The notes: generated from the letters alone by a model not told the origin. Shown: positions 24,967 to 34,386, counted from the first letter of the stretch. The stretch: DNA of 64,000 nt from Hoylesella marshii DSM 16973 = JCM 13450 (GCF_000146675.1 NZ_GL397214.1:2068023-2132022); one strand, 5' to 3'. Program-made: numbers and translations.

Positions 24967-25367
24967 CTTACGTGGGTTAAAAACGCATCGTAGTCTCTGA
25001 TGTAATCCGATTCTTCGAAGTTCTCGGATGCCAAAACAAGGCATACTGCGCCTGCTGAGAAATCGTCGAGGGTACGCCATACGTTGGTATCGATGAGCAA
25101 TCCTTGGTAGGGATGGTTGAGTAGAAAGGTGCGTCGCTCTGTGCCGTTGTCGAGTGTGACGTGGAACGAGCCGCTCACGGCCACGAGCATCACTTTGCAT
25201 TGCTTGTGGGCATGGCCGCCGCGGCATTCTCCTGCGGGCACGTCGTACACCCAGTAAACGCGTCGGATGCAGAACGGCACGTGGTCGAAGCACTGCGCTA
25301 CGGTGAGATTTCCACGCGGGTCGGTGATGCGTGGCAGGTCGATGAGTATGTTTTCAAAGTGTTTCAT
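24954..25367 (-). CDS. fdtA: dTDP-4-keto-6-deoxyglucose 3,4-ketoisomerase (FdtA-like)
   Basis: This 137-residue single-domain cupin of the WxcM/FdtA family moves the keto group from C4 to C3 of dTDP-4-keto-6-deoxyglucose. Typical segments are DPRGNLTVAQ, RRVYWVYDVPAGECRGGHAHK (His-rich active site), NHPYQGLLIDTNVWRTLDDFS and LASENFEESDYIRDYDAF. The ATG at 25367 fits the family start; the upstream in-frame ATG lies in repeat-derived sequence. Its substrate is made by the RmlB encoded just upstream, and the product goes to the aminotransferase. It overlaps the next gene by 13 bases. Confidence 0.92.
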   Translation of the reverse strand: MKHFENILIDLPRITDPRGNLTVAQCFDHVPFCIRRVYWVYDVPAGECRGGHAHKQCKVMLVAVSGSFHVTLDNGTERRTFLLNHPYQGLLIDTNVWRTLDDFSAGAVCLVLASENFEESDYIRDYDAFLTHVRCLK

Positions 25368-25420
25368 TCGGACAAGGTGTCTAACTATGGAATGGAATAG
25401 GCGAGCGATGGGGGGAGCGT

Positions 25421-25541
25421 GGAAATCAATGATGCCGGGACTGTTTGGCACTCTTTGCTCCGGAAATCAATGATGCCGGGACTGTTTGGCACTCTTTGCT
25501 CCGGAAATCAATGATGCCGGGGCTACTTGGCACTCATGCGG
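25421..25541. repeat. tandem repeat, 41-base unit, three copies
   Basis: Copies start at 25421, 25462 and 25503. The first two are identical (GGAAATCAATGATGCCGGGA, then CTGTTTGGCACTCTTTGCTCC). The third has several changes and is about two bases shorter. The array lies between fdtA and rmlB. A further inverted pair (AAATCGTCGATTTT with GAAAATCAACGATT, about 25592-25642) overlaps the end of rmlB and may act as a hairpin terminator or processing site. Confidence 0.85.
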
Positions 25542-25632
25542 TCTTGATATCATTGAAATCGGGCTTTGCATCGGGTGTACTGTCCCGAAATCGTCGATTT
25601 TTTGATTGTGCACTTGATGCACCACTCGAAAA

Positions 25633-26781
25633 TCAACGATTCCCGTACATCTGTTCGTAGTATTTGCGATAGTCGCCACTGGTCACCTCGGTTATCCAAG
25701 GTTGATTTTCGAGATTCCATCGGATGGTTTTCACAATGCCGTCGGCAAACTTCGTTTCGGGTAGCCAGCCTAATTCGGCACTGATTTTCGATGGGTCGAT
25801 GGCATAGCGCAGGTCGTGTCCGAGGCGATCGGTGACAAATGTGATGAGGCTTTCATTGATCCAATCTATTGCTATCTCGCCGTTGGCATCCTGTTCCTGC
25901 TTTTTCAGCACGTGACGGAGGCTCTTGTCGGCGGCCATCATGTCGTGGATGTTGCGGATAATGAGCTTTACAATGTCGATGTTTTTCATCTCGTTGTGTC
26001 CGCCTACGTTGTACACCTGTCCTTCGCGCCCTTTGCGCACCACGAGGTCGATGGCCTTGCAGTGGTCTTCCACGTAGAGCCAGTCGCGCACGTTCTCGCC
26101 TTTGCCGTAGACGGGGAGGGGCTTTCCTTCGAGGATATTGTTGATGATAAGGGGAATGAGCTTCTCGGGGAAGTGGTAGGGGCCATAGTTGTTGGAGCAA
26201 CGCGTAATGCTTACGGGGATGCGGAACGTGTCGTGATAGGCCATCACAATCATGTCGGCACTCGTCTTTGATGCGCTGTAGGGGCTGTGAGGACAGAGCG
26301 GAGTTTGTTCGGTGAAGTATCCTGTCTCGCCCAAGGTGCCATATACTTCGTCGGTGGATACCTGATGGAAGCGTTTGTCCTGCTTCCACGTGGGATAGCC
26401 GTCGGCACCTTTGCCCGTATTCCATGCGCGGCGGGCGGCATCGAGCAGGTTTTGCGTGCCGAGGATGTTGGTTTCCAAGAAGAGTTGGGGGTCTTCGATA
26501 CTGCGGTCTACGTGGCTTTCGGCGGCGAAATTTACCACGTAGTCGATGTCGTTTTCCGCAAAGAGGCGGTCTGTCAGTTCGCGGTCGCGGATGTCGCCTT
26601 TCACGAAGATGCACCTCTTTCCATCGATATCGTCTTTAATGGTGCCGAGGTTTCCGGCGTAGGTGAGTGCATCCAAGGCTACGACCTTGATGTCTTCGTT
26701 TTGATACCGCTTGTGAAGCAGGTATTTGATAAAGTTGGAACCGATGAAGCCGGCGGCTCCTGTAACGAGATAAGTCTTCAT
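25633..26781 (-). CDS. rmlB: dTDP-glucose 4,6-dehydratase
   Basis: The 382-residue short-chain dehydrogenase has the NAD-binding GAAGFIGSN at residues 8-16, FAAESHVDRSI, STDEVYGTLG and the catalytic YSASKTSAD, then NNYGPYHFPEKLIPL. It makes dTDP-4-keto-6-deoxyglucose, the precursor for the amino sugar whose genes follow. Homologues are near 350-380 residues. rmlA, C and D are not in the window, so nucleotide-sugar supply must be encoded elsewhere. It is 12 bases downstream of the phosphoesterase gene, in the same leftward run. Confidence 0.96.
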   Translation of the reverse strand: MKTYLVTGAAGFIGSNFIKYLLHKRYQNEDIKVVALDALTYAGNLGTIKDDIDGKRCIFVKGDIRDRELTDRLFAENDIDYVVNFAAESHVDRSIEDPQLFLETNILGTQNLLDAARRAWNTGKGADGYPTWKQDKRFHQVSTDEVYGTLGETGYFTEQTPLCPHSPYSASKTSADMIVMAYHDTFRIPVSITRCSNNYGPYHFPEKLIPLIINNILEGKPLPVYGKGENVRDWLYVEDHCKAIDLVVRKGREGQVYNVGGHNEMKNIDIVKLIIRNIHDMMAADKSLRHVLKKQEQDANGEIAIDWINESLITFVTDRLGHDLRYAIDPSKISAELGWLPETKFADGIVKTIRWNLENQPWITEVTSGDYRKYYEQMYGNR

Positions 26782-26793
26782 AATGATACTTTT

Positions 26794-27303
26794 TTATAGG
26801 GTAGTTTTTGTTTTATCCGATAGGGTAATGACCTCGCAGTCCTCGAATCTGTCTCCCTTGATGGTGAGCCTGACGAGGGTTCGCTCTTTGTGCCAGCCTT
26901 GCATGCCGGCAGCTCCCGGGTTGATATGGAGAAGTCCGAGCGTTTGATCGTATTGCACTTTCAGGATATGGGAGTGTCCGCAAACGAATAAACGGGGAGG
27001 CGATGCATACAGACGGCTTCTGATTTCGGGGGCGTAATGTCCCGGATAGCCTCCGATATGCGTCATCAGCACATCCACATCCTCGCATTTCCAGCGAAGA
27101 ATGGTTTTGTATATTTGACGCAGGTCTCCCCCGTCGCAGTTTCCGCAGACTGCTCTGAGCGGACGGAAGTCGGCCAATCGTTGCGCCACCTCCATGGAAC
27201 CGATGTCTCCGGCATGCCAAATCTCGTCGCAAGGCTCGAAGTAATGCAGGTATTTATCGTCCCAATAGGCGTGTGTATCGCTGATAATGCCGATTCGTTT
27301 CAT
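26794..27303 (-). CDS. YfcE/MJ0936-type metallophosphoesterase
   Basis: This 169-residue calcineurin-like phosphoesterase carries the metal-site motifs in order: SDTHAYWD (D-x-H), HAGDIGS (GD), GNCDGGD (GNCD, the usual GNHD with Cys in place of His), THIGGYPG and CGHSHILKV. The small size and layout match the YfcE/MJ0936 group, which hydrolyses phosphodiesters in vitro; the natural substrate is unclear. It overlaps the kinase gene upstream by four bases (ATGA) and lies 12 bases ahead of rmlB. Confidence 0.9.
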   Translation of the reverse strand: MKRIGIISDTHAYWDDKYLHYFEPCDEIWHAGDIGSMEVAQRLADFRPLRAVCGNCDGGDLRQIYKTILRWKCEDVDVLMTHIGGYPGHYAPEIRSRLYASPPRLFVCGHSHILKVQYDQTLGLLHINPGAAGMQGWHKERTLVRLTIKGDRFEDCEVITLSDKTKTTL

Positions 27304-27926
27304 GCTTTCTCCATTCTCTTTTTGATGTAATCGACCAGCAACTGTTCGGTTCCCTCAATGCCGAGGATGCTCGAATTGACGCAGATGTCGTAAGAAGTGC
27401 TGTGCCCCCACTTTTTTCCTGTGTAGTAATTATAATATGAGGAGCGCTCGTTTTCTATGGAGTTGATGAGCTTCTCGGCCGTTTCTTCATCGCAGAGGTG
27501 GCGTTTGCTCACTTGCTTGAGACGCTCTTCGAGGTTGGCCGTAATGAAAATGCTGACAGCTTCCTTGACATCGCGCAGCACATAGTCGGCACATCGCCCC
27601 ACGAACACGCACGAACTTTCTTCCGCGGCCTTGCGGATGGCATCGCTCTGGAACTGAAACAGACTGTCTTGAGAGAACTTGTTGTGATAGAAATTGGTGT
27701 CGCTGATGTATGGCAAATGCAGATGGAAAAGCGAGCGGACAAAGCCTTTCTGCTCATCGTTCTGCTCAAAGAACTCCTTACTGAACCCGCTTTCTTTGGT
27801 GGCAAGATTGAGAATTTCCTTGTCGTACATCTTGCAGTTGAAGTCTTCGGCAAGCATCCGAGCGATGATTCGGCCTCCGCTGCCGAGCTGTCGCCCCACA
27901 TTAATGATAATTCTCTTGCTTTCCAT
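27300..27926 (-). CDS. cytidylate-kinase-like protein
   Basis: The 208-residue protein belongs to the Cytidylate_kin2 group: GRQLGSGGRIIARMLAE is the P-loop (GRQLGSGG), KMYDKEIL and FVGRCADYVLRD are family segments, and YYNYYTGKKWGHSTSYDICVNSS is the C-terminal signature. It is related to CMP kinase but lacks the full CMP-binding domain, and its natural substrate is not established. It overlaps both neighbours: 26 bases with the MATE gene and 4 with the phosphoesterase gene. Confidence 0.88.
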   Translation of the reverse strand: MESKRIIINVGRQLGSGGRIIARMLAEDFNCKMYDKEILNLATKESGFSKEFFEQNDEQKGFVRSLFHLHLPYISDTNFYHNKFSQDSLFQFQSDAIRKAAEESSCVFVGRCADYVLRDVKEAVSIFITANLEERLKQVSKRHLCDEETAEKLINSIENERSSYYNYYTGKKWGHSTSYDICVNSSILGIEGTEQLLVDYIKKRMEKA

Positions 27927-29304
27927 AAGTCAATTCTTTATGTTGTCGGTTGAATTTCTTCATATAGATAAACATCATCACTGCCGCAACAATGGCTGCG
28001 ATGACATCGGATACGGGTAGCGAGAGCCATACACCGTCTACACCGAGCTGCGGTGGCAGGACGATAAGCAAGGGAATGAGAAACAGCAGCTGCCTCGACA
28101 GCGAAAGAAACATACTGATTTTCGCCTTGCCGATGCTCTGAAAGAAGTTGGTGACTACCATCTGATAGCCTACGACGGGAAAGGCTGCCATGTCGATACG
28201 GATACCTCTCACGGCCATGGCTATGAGTGTTTCGTCGGAAGTGAACATCCTGACGCAAAGCTCGGGCAGGAACATGGCCACGAGAAAGCCGGTCGTCATG
28301 ACTGCAACGCCTGTATATACGGAATATTTCAGCACCTTCATCAGTCTGTCGAGTTGCTGGGAGCCGTAGTTATAGCCCGCAATGGGTTGCATACCCTGTG
28401 TGACACCCATGGTAATCATGATAAAGAAAAAGGCCACACGGTTGTCTATGCCGTAAGCACCCACGGCCAAATCGCCGCCATAGGCCACGAATCCCTTGTT
28501 GATAAAGATGACAACGATACATGCACACACGTTCATGGCAAAGGGAGACATGCCGATGCCGATGATATTACGTACCAAATCTTTTTGCAATCGGTAAGTT
28601 CCGGAGGTGAAACGGATGAGCTCTTTCTTGTTGCTAAACAGCTTCATCTGCCAAATCAGTGCCAGAATCTGCGACAGAATGGTAGCATAGGCTGCTCCGC
28701 GGATGCCCAATTGGAAGGTATAAATAAAGATGGGGTCGAGTAGGGTGTTGATAACGACGGTGAATATCGTGGCGAACATCGCATGCCGGGGCTTGCTTGC
28801 CGAGCGCAAAACGGCGTTCAGACCGAAATACATGTGTGAGAACACGTTACCTGCAAGTATCACTTCCATGTAGTCTCGTGCGTAGACAATGGTTTGATTG
28901 CTGGCTCCGAAGAAGCGAAGAATGGGGTCTAAGAACACCAGACATATTACTCCAATTGCTATCCCCACAATGAGGTTCAGCGTAAAGGTATTGCCCAAAA
29001 TCCTGTTGGCGGAGCTATAATCGCGTTGTCCGAGTTTGACAGAAATACAGGTAGATGCTCCCACACCGATGGCAGCACCGAAAGCAGCCGTAAGATTCAT
29101 AAAAGGGAAAGTGATGGCAAGCCCCGATATTGCCATGGGGCCTACGCCTTGGCCGATGAAGATGCTGTCCACCATATTATATAAGGAGGCAGCTGTCATG
29201 GCGATAATGGCGGGAATAGAATACTGCATCAGCAGTTTTCCTACCGGTTTCGTGCCCAATTCAAGTGTCGCTGCTTTGCTATCCGTCATCTTTCTGTCTG
29301 TCAT
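27901..29304 (-). CDS. MATE family efflux transporter
   Basis: From the ATG at 29304 the product is 467 residues with twelve membrane segments arranged as two six-helix halves. The N-terminal motif ASLYNMVDSIFIGQGVG and the GAAIGVGASTCISV segment mark it as a MATE exporter of the DinF/NorM superfamily, driven by sodium or protons. Its start is seven bases past the end of yfhO, and its tail overlaps the next gene by 26 bases, so it is translated as part of the run. The substrate is unknown. The run includes envelope sugar genes, so lipid-linked or sugar cargo is conceivable but unsupported. Confidence 0.9.
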   Translation of the reverse strand: MTDRKMTDSKAATLELGTKPVGKLLMQYSIPAIIAMTAASLYNMVDSIFIGQGVGPMAISGLAITFPFMNLTAAFGAAIGVGASTCISVKLGQRDYSSANRILGNTFTLNLIVGIAIGVICLVFLDPILRFFGASNQTIVYARDYMEVILAGNVFSHMYFGLNAVLRSASKPRHAMFATIFTVVINTLLDPIFIYTFQLGIRGAAYATILSQILALIWQMKLFSNKKELIRFTSGTYRLQKDLVRNIIGIGMSPFAMNVCACIVVIFINKGFVAYGGDLAVGAYGIDNRVAFFFIMITMGVTQGMQPIAGYNYGSQQLDRLMKVLKYSVYTGVAVMTTGFLVAMFLPELCVRMFTSDETLIAMAVRGIRIDMAAFPVVGYQMVVTNFFQSIGKAKISMFLSLSRQLLFLIPLLIVLPPQLGVDGVWLSLPVSDVIAAIVAAVMMFIYMKKFNRQHKELTYGKQENYH

Positions 29305-29311
29305 AGCCCGT

Positions 29312-31813
29312 TTAGTTCTCTCGTGTCTTTTTCTTTCTCTTCCATTCCAAGAATGCAACAGCCAAGACAATAAGAATCAATACAGCAAAGGCAATATAAG
29401 CAATGCTCTCTGTTGTGTTCACACTCTTGGGGCGGAAACTCAGTTCTATCTTGTGTGTGCCGGGCTTCACGTTGAGTGCGCGCAGGATGTAATTCACCCT
29501 GCCGAGTTCTGCGGGCTGCCCGTCTATCGTGGCAGTCCAGCCCGGATAGAAGATTTCAGAGAACACGATGACGCCTCCGTCGGTAGAAGTGGCATCATAG
29601 GTGAGTTGGTTCGGTTCGTAGGAAGTAATCGTAACGATGGCATTTCCTTTCTGTTCCTTGGCCTCACCGAGCTGTTCTTTAAATTTCACATCTGCTACGG
29701 CAGCGTGTCGGAGGTCGATTTTCCCTACCCGTTCTATCTCCTCGTTGGCATTGTTCACGTAGTCTATCTTGTCTACGAACCATGCATTCCCGTATGCGTA
29801 TGGATTCTGTATTGGTACCGTCTGTTCGCCCTGTAAGGGGAAGATGATGTATTTCGTGTTCAGCATGTTGAGTACCGGATAGATAGAATCTCCGTTTACT
29901 TTGCTCATGTCGCCACCTGCCATGGCTACAACTTTTATCATCCGTTCCATTTCCGGCGAGATATAGGCATCTATCATCTCTTGATAGCGACGCAGTTTCG
30001 CTGCATGATACCCGCCGATACTCTTGTGGTAATACGATGTCTCATTCTCGTTAAACGTATTAGAGGCAAGGTTCAATACCCTGTAGTCGAGACTTTTGTC
30101 GCGTAAAATCAATTCATCGGTAGCAGTCTTCTGCTGAGGTGCTTGGCGAATGCTGTTTTCCACAAACATTTCATCATTGAGATAACGCTTGTTCACCTGC
30201 CACATGTCGAAGAGACAGAGCACTGCCAACGCCACCACAAGGTAGGTTGCATTCAGTTTCCGCATCCTGTACAGGAAGAGGAAGCCCGTCCCGATGGCGA
30301 TAATCCAGAAGGAGCGCCACGCGTCAGCACTGAATACCGCCTCGCGCATGCTGCGTAAGTTTGCAAGTAAGGGGTTGAGTTGGTCGGCCGGAATCTGTGA
30401 GAGCGCCTTCAATTCCTCTGATGAAATGAAGTCGGAGAAGAAAAGCGAAGGCATCAATGCAAAGAGAAGTGCCACGCCACCCGTCAATGCAAAGGCTGCA
30501 TAGACCTGCTTAGCGTGGGTTTTCAGTATCTCCGGTTCTTCTATGAGCTTTTTTAACGTTAGCATGGCGAGTAGCGGAATCGTAAATTCCGCTATGACAA
30601 GAATCGATGCAACAGTACGGAACTTAGCGTACATGGGCACGTTGTCGAGGAAGAAATCTGTCAGTCCCATGAAATTCTTACCCCATGAGAGCAGGATGGA
30701 AAGCACTGTTGCCGCAAGCAACGCCCACTTCATGGGGCCTTTCACGATAAAGAGGCCTAACACAAAGAGCATCAATACGAAAGCACCCACATAGACAGGA
30801 CCGCTCGTTCCGGGCTGTTCGCCCCAATATTGCCCTATCTGTTGATAGATTTGTGCATAGTCGGGATTGGCTTTCGCCATAGCCGTTTCATTGGCGCTCA
30901 TGGGCAACATCGACGTACCGCCTTTGGTGTTGGGCACGAGAAGTGTCCATGTCTCGCTGATACCGTAGCTCCATTGTGTGATGTAGTCTCGTTCCAAACC
31001 GCTCGAAGTCTGGTTTGCCGCATTCTTTTTCACCAGCTCGCTCTTGCCGCGCATCGACTCTTGACCGTATTCCCACGTGTGATACAGATTGGAAAGGTTG
31101 ATACATATGGCCAATAAAGCTCCCGCTCCACAAGATAATGTGGCCTTGGCAAAGTGTGTGAGCTGTCTTTTTCGGATGGCATCGACAAGGAATGCCAGCA
31201 CCATCAACAAGATAACGAAGAGGTAGTAATACGTCATCTGCACATGGTTGGCACTGATTTCAAATGTCGCAAACAACGCAGTGACAATCAATCCCCAAAG
31301 ATATTTACCCCGATAGGCCAGTACAATGCCCGCTATCATGGGCGGAAGATAGGCTAAGGCCATGACTTTCCATATATGACCTGCGGCTATGATAATGAAG
31401 AAGTAGCTGGAAAAAGCCCAGATAATGGCACCTAATGCCGCCAAAGTTTGTCGGAAATCAAACGCGCGAAGCAATATATAGAAGCCCAACAGATAGGCGA
31501 ATACATACCAAACGTTTTCCGGCAACCACAAATGATACGCTTTTTCCACCACCGAAAGCCCTTCCGTGCTGCGATAGGATGGGGCGGTCTGATAGGTAGG
31601 CATTCCGCTAAAAGTGGAATTCGTCCAACGTGTACGCTCGCCGGTTCTCTGATAATATTCCAATGCCTCTTGCCCTGCACCGCGTCCTGCGGAAGAGTCA
31701 TGCCGATAAAGGATGCGTCCTTCGGTGTCGGCCGGAAAGAAATAGGCAAATGAAACGAGTGCAAAAATCACTACTGCTACCGCGTCCGGCAGCCATTGTT
31801 TCCAAATCTTCAT
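29312..31813 (-). CDS. YfhO family multi-pass membrane protein
   Basis: The 833-residue protein starts with a membrane segment, an outside loop with RHDSSAGRGAGQEALEYYQ and GMPTYQ, about twelve further helices, then a C-terminal beta-rich domain (YFPGWTATIDGQPAELGRVN) and a final helix. This is the YfhO layout (PF09586). YfhO of Gram-positive bacteria transfers sugar to teichoic or lipoteichoic acid; the Bacteroidota members are probably GT-C-type glycosyltransferases of envelope glycans (inference). It is first in the leftward run that contains rmlB and the fdt genes, and has its own promoter at 31911-31941. Confidence 0.9.
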   Translation of the reverse strand: MKIWKQWLPDAVAVVIFALVSFAYFFPADTEGRILYRHDSSAGRGAGQEALEYYQRTGERTRWTNSTFSGMPTYQTAPSYRSTEGLSVVEKAYHLWLPENVWYVFAYLLGFYILLRAFDFRQTLAALGAIIWAFSSYFFIIIAAGHIWKVMALAYLPPMIAGIVLAYRGKYLWGLIVTALFATFEISANHVQMTYYYLFVILLMVLAFLVDAIRKRQLTHFAKATLSCGAGALLAICINLSNLYHTWEYGQESMRGKSELVKKNAANQTSSGLERDYITQWSYGISETWTLLVPNTKGGTSMLPMSANETAMAKANPDYAQIYQQIGQYWGEQPGTSGPVYVGAFVLMLFVLGLFIVKGPMKWALLAATVLSILLSWGKNFMGLTDFFLDNVPMYAKFRTVASILVIAEFTIPLLAMLTLKKLIEEPEILKTHAKQVYAAFALTGGVALLFALMPSLFFSDFISSEELKALSQIPADQLNPLLANLRSMREAVFSADAWRSFWIIAIGTGFLFLYRMRKLNATYLVVALAVLCLFDMWQVNKRYLNDEMFVENSIRQAPQQKTATDELILRDKSLDYRVLNLASNTFNENETSYYHKSIGGYHAAKLRRYQEMIDAYISPEMERMIKVVAMAGGDMSKVNGDSIYPVLNMLNTKYIIFPLQGEQTVPIQNPYAYGNAWFVDKIDYVNNANEEIERVGKIDLRHAAVADVKFKEQLGEAKEQKGNAIVTITSYEPNQLTYDATSTDGGVIVFSEIFYPGWTATIDGQPAELGRVNYILRALNVKPGTHKIELSFRPKSVNTTESIAYIAFAVLILIVLAVAFLEWKRKKKTREN

Positions 31814-31910
31814 ATTTTGTTATCAACGTTTATCTTGTTGTTTCGGCAGATGGTGCCGCCCACAGGCATGGCCATCTCTTTTTCCATAGCCGTGTGTAGC
31901 CTATGTTATG

Positions 31911-31941
31911 CAAAGATAGTTAAAAGCCATAAAATACACAA
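31911..31941 (-). promoter_or_regulatory. promoter of the yfhO run
   Basis: On the minus strand: TTG (31941-31939), 20 bases, TATCTTTG (31918-31911). A TACCTTTG element on the plus strand at 31960-31967 probably serves msrBA, without a clear -33 box. Confidence 0.7.
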
Positions 31942-31996
31942 TGATTTAGAAATAATTAGTACCTTTGCGTTCCTATCTCACTTGAAAACGACAGCT

Positions 31997-32956
31997 ATGA
32001 AACCTAAAATGTTGCTGTTTGCCTCTTTCGTATTGCTATACCCTATCTTAGGTTGCTCGCAGAGCAAAGAGAAAACAGATAAAAAGAAAACGAACACAAT
32101 GGAATATCATCAACTGACACCCGAAGAAGAGGCCGTTATCGTGCATAAACACACAGAGAGGCCGTTTACCGGAGAATACAACGACTTCGACAAAGCCGGT
32201 ACATACGTCTGCAAACGCTGTGGGGCACCGCTTTATAAGTCGGAAGATAAGTTTAAATCCCATTGCGGATGGCCGAGCTTCGACGACGAGATACCCGGTG
32301 CGGTGCGTCGTTTGAAAGACGCAGACGGCATGCGCACGGAGATTGTCTGTGCCCGATGTGGTGCTCATTTGGGGCATGTCTTTCTTGGCGAAGGCTTTAC
32401 AAGCAAGAATACGAGGCATTGTGTGAACTCCATCTCTTTGAAATTCATACCCCAAAGCAAAGCAACAGCTGCTACAGATACAGCTATTGTGGCGGGCGGA
32501 TGCTTCTGGGGCGTGGAATATTACATGCAGCAGATGCCCGGTGTCTTGTCTACCGAGGTGGGATACATCGGCGGCAACAAAGAAAACCCCACTTATCGGG
32601 AGGTCTGCACCCATACGACAGGCCATGCGGAAGCCGTGAGGATTGTCTTCGACCCGAAGAAAACATCCTACGAAAAGATACTGAAAACCTTTTTCGAGAT
32701 ACACGACCCCACGGAAATCAACCGTCAGGGACCCGATATAGGCACGCAATACAGAACGGCCGTCTTTTATCTTGATGACACCCAGCGGCAGACAGCGCAA
32801 CGCCTTATCGCACGTTTGAAAGCCTTGGGACTGAATGTCGCTACAGAGGTAACAAAGGCCTCAACCTTTTGGAAGGCAGAGAGCGAACACGAAGACTACT
32901 ACAAACGCCACGGCACAGAGCCGTATTGTCATCGCCGCACCCCGCGCAATTGGTAG
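31997..32956 (+). CDS. lipoprotein MsrB-MsrA methionine sulfoxide reductase
   Basis: A fusion of 319 residues that repairs both oxidised methionine epimers. It starts with a lipoprotein signal whose lipobox is ILGC. Next comes MsrB: zinc ligands CKRCGAP and CARCGAH, HCGWPSF, and the catalytic Cys in RHCVNS. Then comes MsrA with the catalytic GGCFWGVE and the HDPTEINRQGPDIGTQYR signature. The lipid anchor places it outside the cytoplasm, so it repairs envelope proteins. An in-frame region upstream of 31997 is non-coding. mtnN follows after 85 bases on the same strand. Confidence 0.94.
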   Translation: MKPKMLLFASFVLLYPILGCSQSKEKTDKKKTNTMEYHQLTPEEEAVIVHKHTERPFTGEYNDFDKAGTYVCKRCGAPLYKSEDKFKSHCGWPSFDDEIPGAVRRLKDADGMRTEIVCARCGAHLGHVFLGEGFTSKNTRHCVNSISLKFIPQSKATAATDTAIVAGGCFWGVEYYMQQMPGVLSTEVGYIGGNKENPTYREVCTHTTGHAEAVRIVFDPKKTSYEKILKTFFEIHDPTEINRQGPDIGTQYRTAVFYLDDTQRQTAQRLIARLKALGLNVATEVTKASTFWKAESEHEDYYKRHGTEPYCHRRTPRNW

Positions 32957-33041
32957 TCGGGGCACTGCCTCTATGCCTCTGAAACGGCTTTCAGAGGCCA
33001 TCATCCCCATCTTATCAACAAATGACTCATCATCTGCTCTT

Positions 33042-33728
33042 ATGAAAATAGGAATCATCGTTGCCATGAACAAAGAGTTCGTGCAACTGAAAGCATTGCT
33101 GAATAATGGTATGACAGAAACCTTTCACGGCAAGGAATTTGTTACAGGACGCATGGGCAAACACGACATTATCCTGCAAGAATGCGGTATCGGCAAGGTA
33201 AATAGTACCATCGGTGCTGTGGAAATGATAGACCGTTATCAACCCGAGCTTATCGTTTCTACGGGTGTAGCCGGTGGAGCAGACGTTCATCTCAATGTAA
33301 CCGAGGTTGTGGTCAGCACCGATTGCACATACCACGACGTGTATTGCGGCAGCGAGTGTGCTTTCGGTCAGATGATGGGCATGCCGGCAGTCTATCCGTC
33401 GCCGTCTTCTCTTGTAGAAAAAGCGTTGTCTCTTGGCGGAGAAACCCCTGTGCACGCCGGTCTCATCGTGAGCGGCGATTGGTTCGTAGACAGCAGGGAG
33501 AAGATGCGAAGCATACTTGCAGAGTTCCCCACAGCCAAGGCTGTGGATATGGAAAGTTGCTCTATCGCGCAGACTTGCCATGTTTACGGCACGCCGTTTA
33601 TCTCTTTCCGCATTATCAGCGATGTGCCTTTGAAAGACAGTAAGGCAGCCCAATACTACGATTTCTGGGCTCGTATGGCCGAAGGGTCTTTCGATGTAAC
33701 CCGCCGTTTCCTCGAGGCTATCGCGTAA
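33042..33728 (+). CDS. mtnN: methylthioadenosine/S-adenosylhomocysteine nucleosidase
   Basis: The 228-residue enzyme removes adenine from S-adenosylhomocysteine and methylthioadenosine. Segments in order are MKIGIIVAMNKEF at the start, GIGKVNSTIGAVEMI, STGVAGG, VDMESCSIAQ with the ribose-binding Met-Glu pair, and FRIISDVPLKD with the catalytic Asp. I chose the ATG at 33042; upstream codons lack homology. luxS follows after 44 bases, so the two genes form the AI-2 and activated-methyl-cycle pair. Confidence 0.95.
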   Translation: MKIGIIVAMNKEFVQLKALLNNGMTETFHGKEFVTGRMGKHDIILQECGIGKVNSTIGAVEMIDRYQPELIVSTGVAGGADVHLNVTEVVVSTDCTYHDVYCGSECAFGQMMGMPAVYPSPSSLVEKALSLGGETPVHAGLIVSGDWFVDSREKMRSILAEFPTAKAVDMESCSIAQTCHVYGTPFISFRIISDVPLKDSKAAQYYDFWARMAEGSFDVTRRFLEAIA

Positions 33729-33772
33729 ACGTGCCCCCTTGATTGATGAACACTTAAGCAATCTTACAGAAA

Positions 33773-34252
33773 ATGGACAAGATACCAAGTTTTACGATTG
33801 ACCACGAACGCCTTTTGCGAGGCATTTATGTGTCGAGAAAAGACCGTGTGGGCGACGAAACCGTTACCACATTCGATATCCGTATGAAAGAGCCCAACCG
33901 CGAGCCGGTGCTCCATCAGGGGGCGATACATACGCTGGAACACCTCGCAGCCACCTATCTGCGCAACGACGAAGAGTGGAAAGACCGCATTATCTATTGG
34001 GGACCGATGGGTTGCCTCACTGGAAACTATCTGTTGATGCGCGGCGATTGGCAACCGGAAGATATTCTGGAACTCATGAAACGCACCTTTCGCTTCGTAG
34101 CGGAGTTCAAAGGCAACATCCCCGGCGCTGCCCCTCGTGACTGCGGAAACTATCTGCTGCACGACCTGCCCATGGCACGTCTTGAGGCAAAACGATACCT
34201 CGAAGAAGTACTCATGTGTGCTACTTCGGCGAATTTACATTATCCCGAATAG
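33773..34252 (+). CDS. luxS: S-ribosylhomocysteine lyase LuxS
   Basis: LuxS splits S-ribosylhomocysteine into homocysteine and DPD, the precursor of autoinducer AI-2. The 159 residues show the metal site HTLEH (His53, His57) with Cys125 (RDCGNY), and the catalytic Cys81 in GCLTGN. Length is normal. It is cotranscribed with mtnN, which makes its substrate. Confidence 0.97.
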   Translation: MDKIPSFTIDHERLLRGIYVSRKDRVGDETVTTFDIRMKEPNREPVLHQGAIHTLEHLAATYLRNDEEWKDRIIYWGPMGCLTGNYLLMRGDWQPEDILELMKRTFRFVAEFKGNIPGAAPRDCGNYLLHDLPMARLEAKRYLEEVLMCATSANLHYPE

Positions 34253-34386
34253 CCCGTAACAGTCTATACAGATGTTGTTGGATGGTCATTCAGGTGGTTT
34301 GTTGTCCCCTCTAAGACGTAGCGGGCTACACTGAGAGAGAACGAAAGACAACCTGCTGATAAACAAGAAGATACATCCCAGATTTT

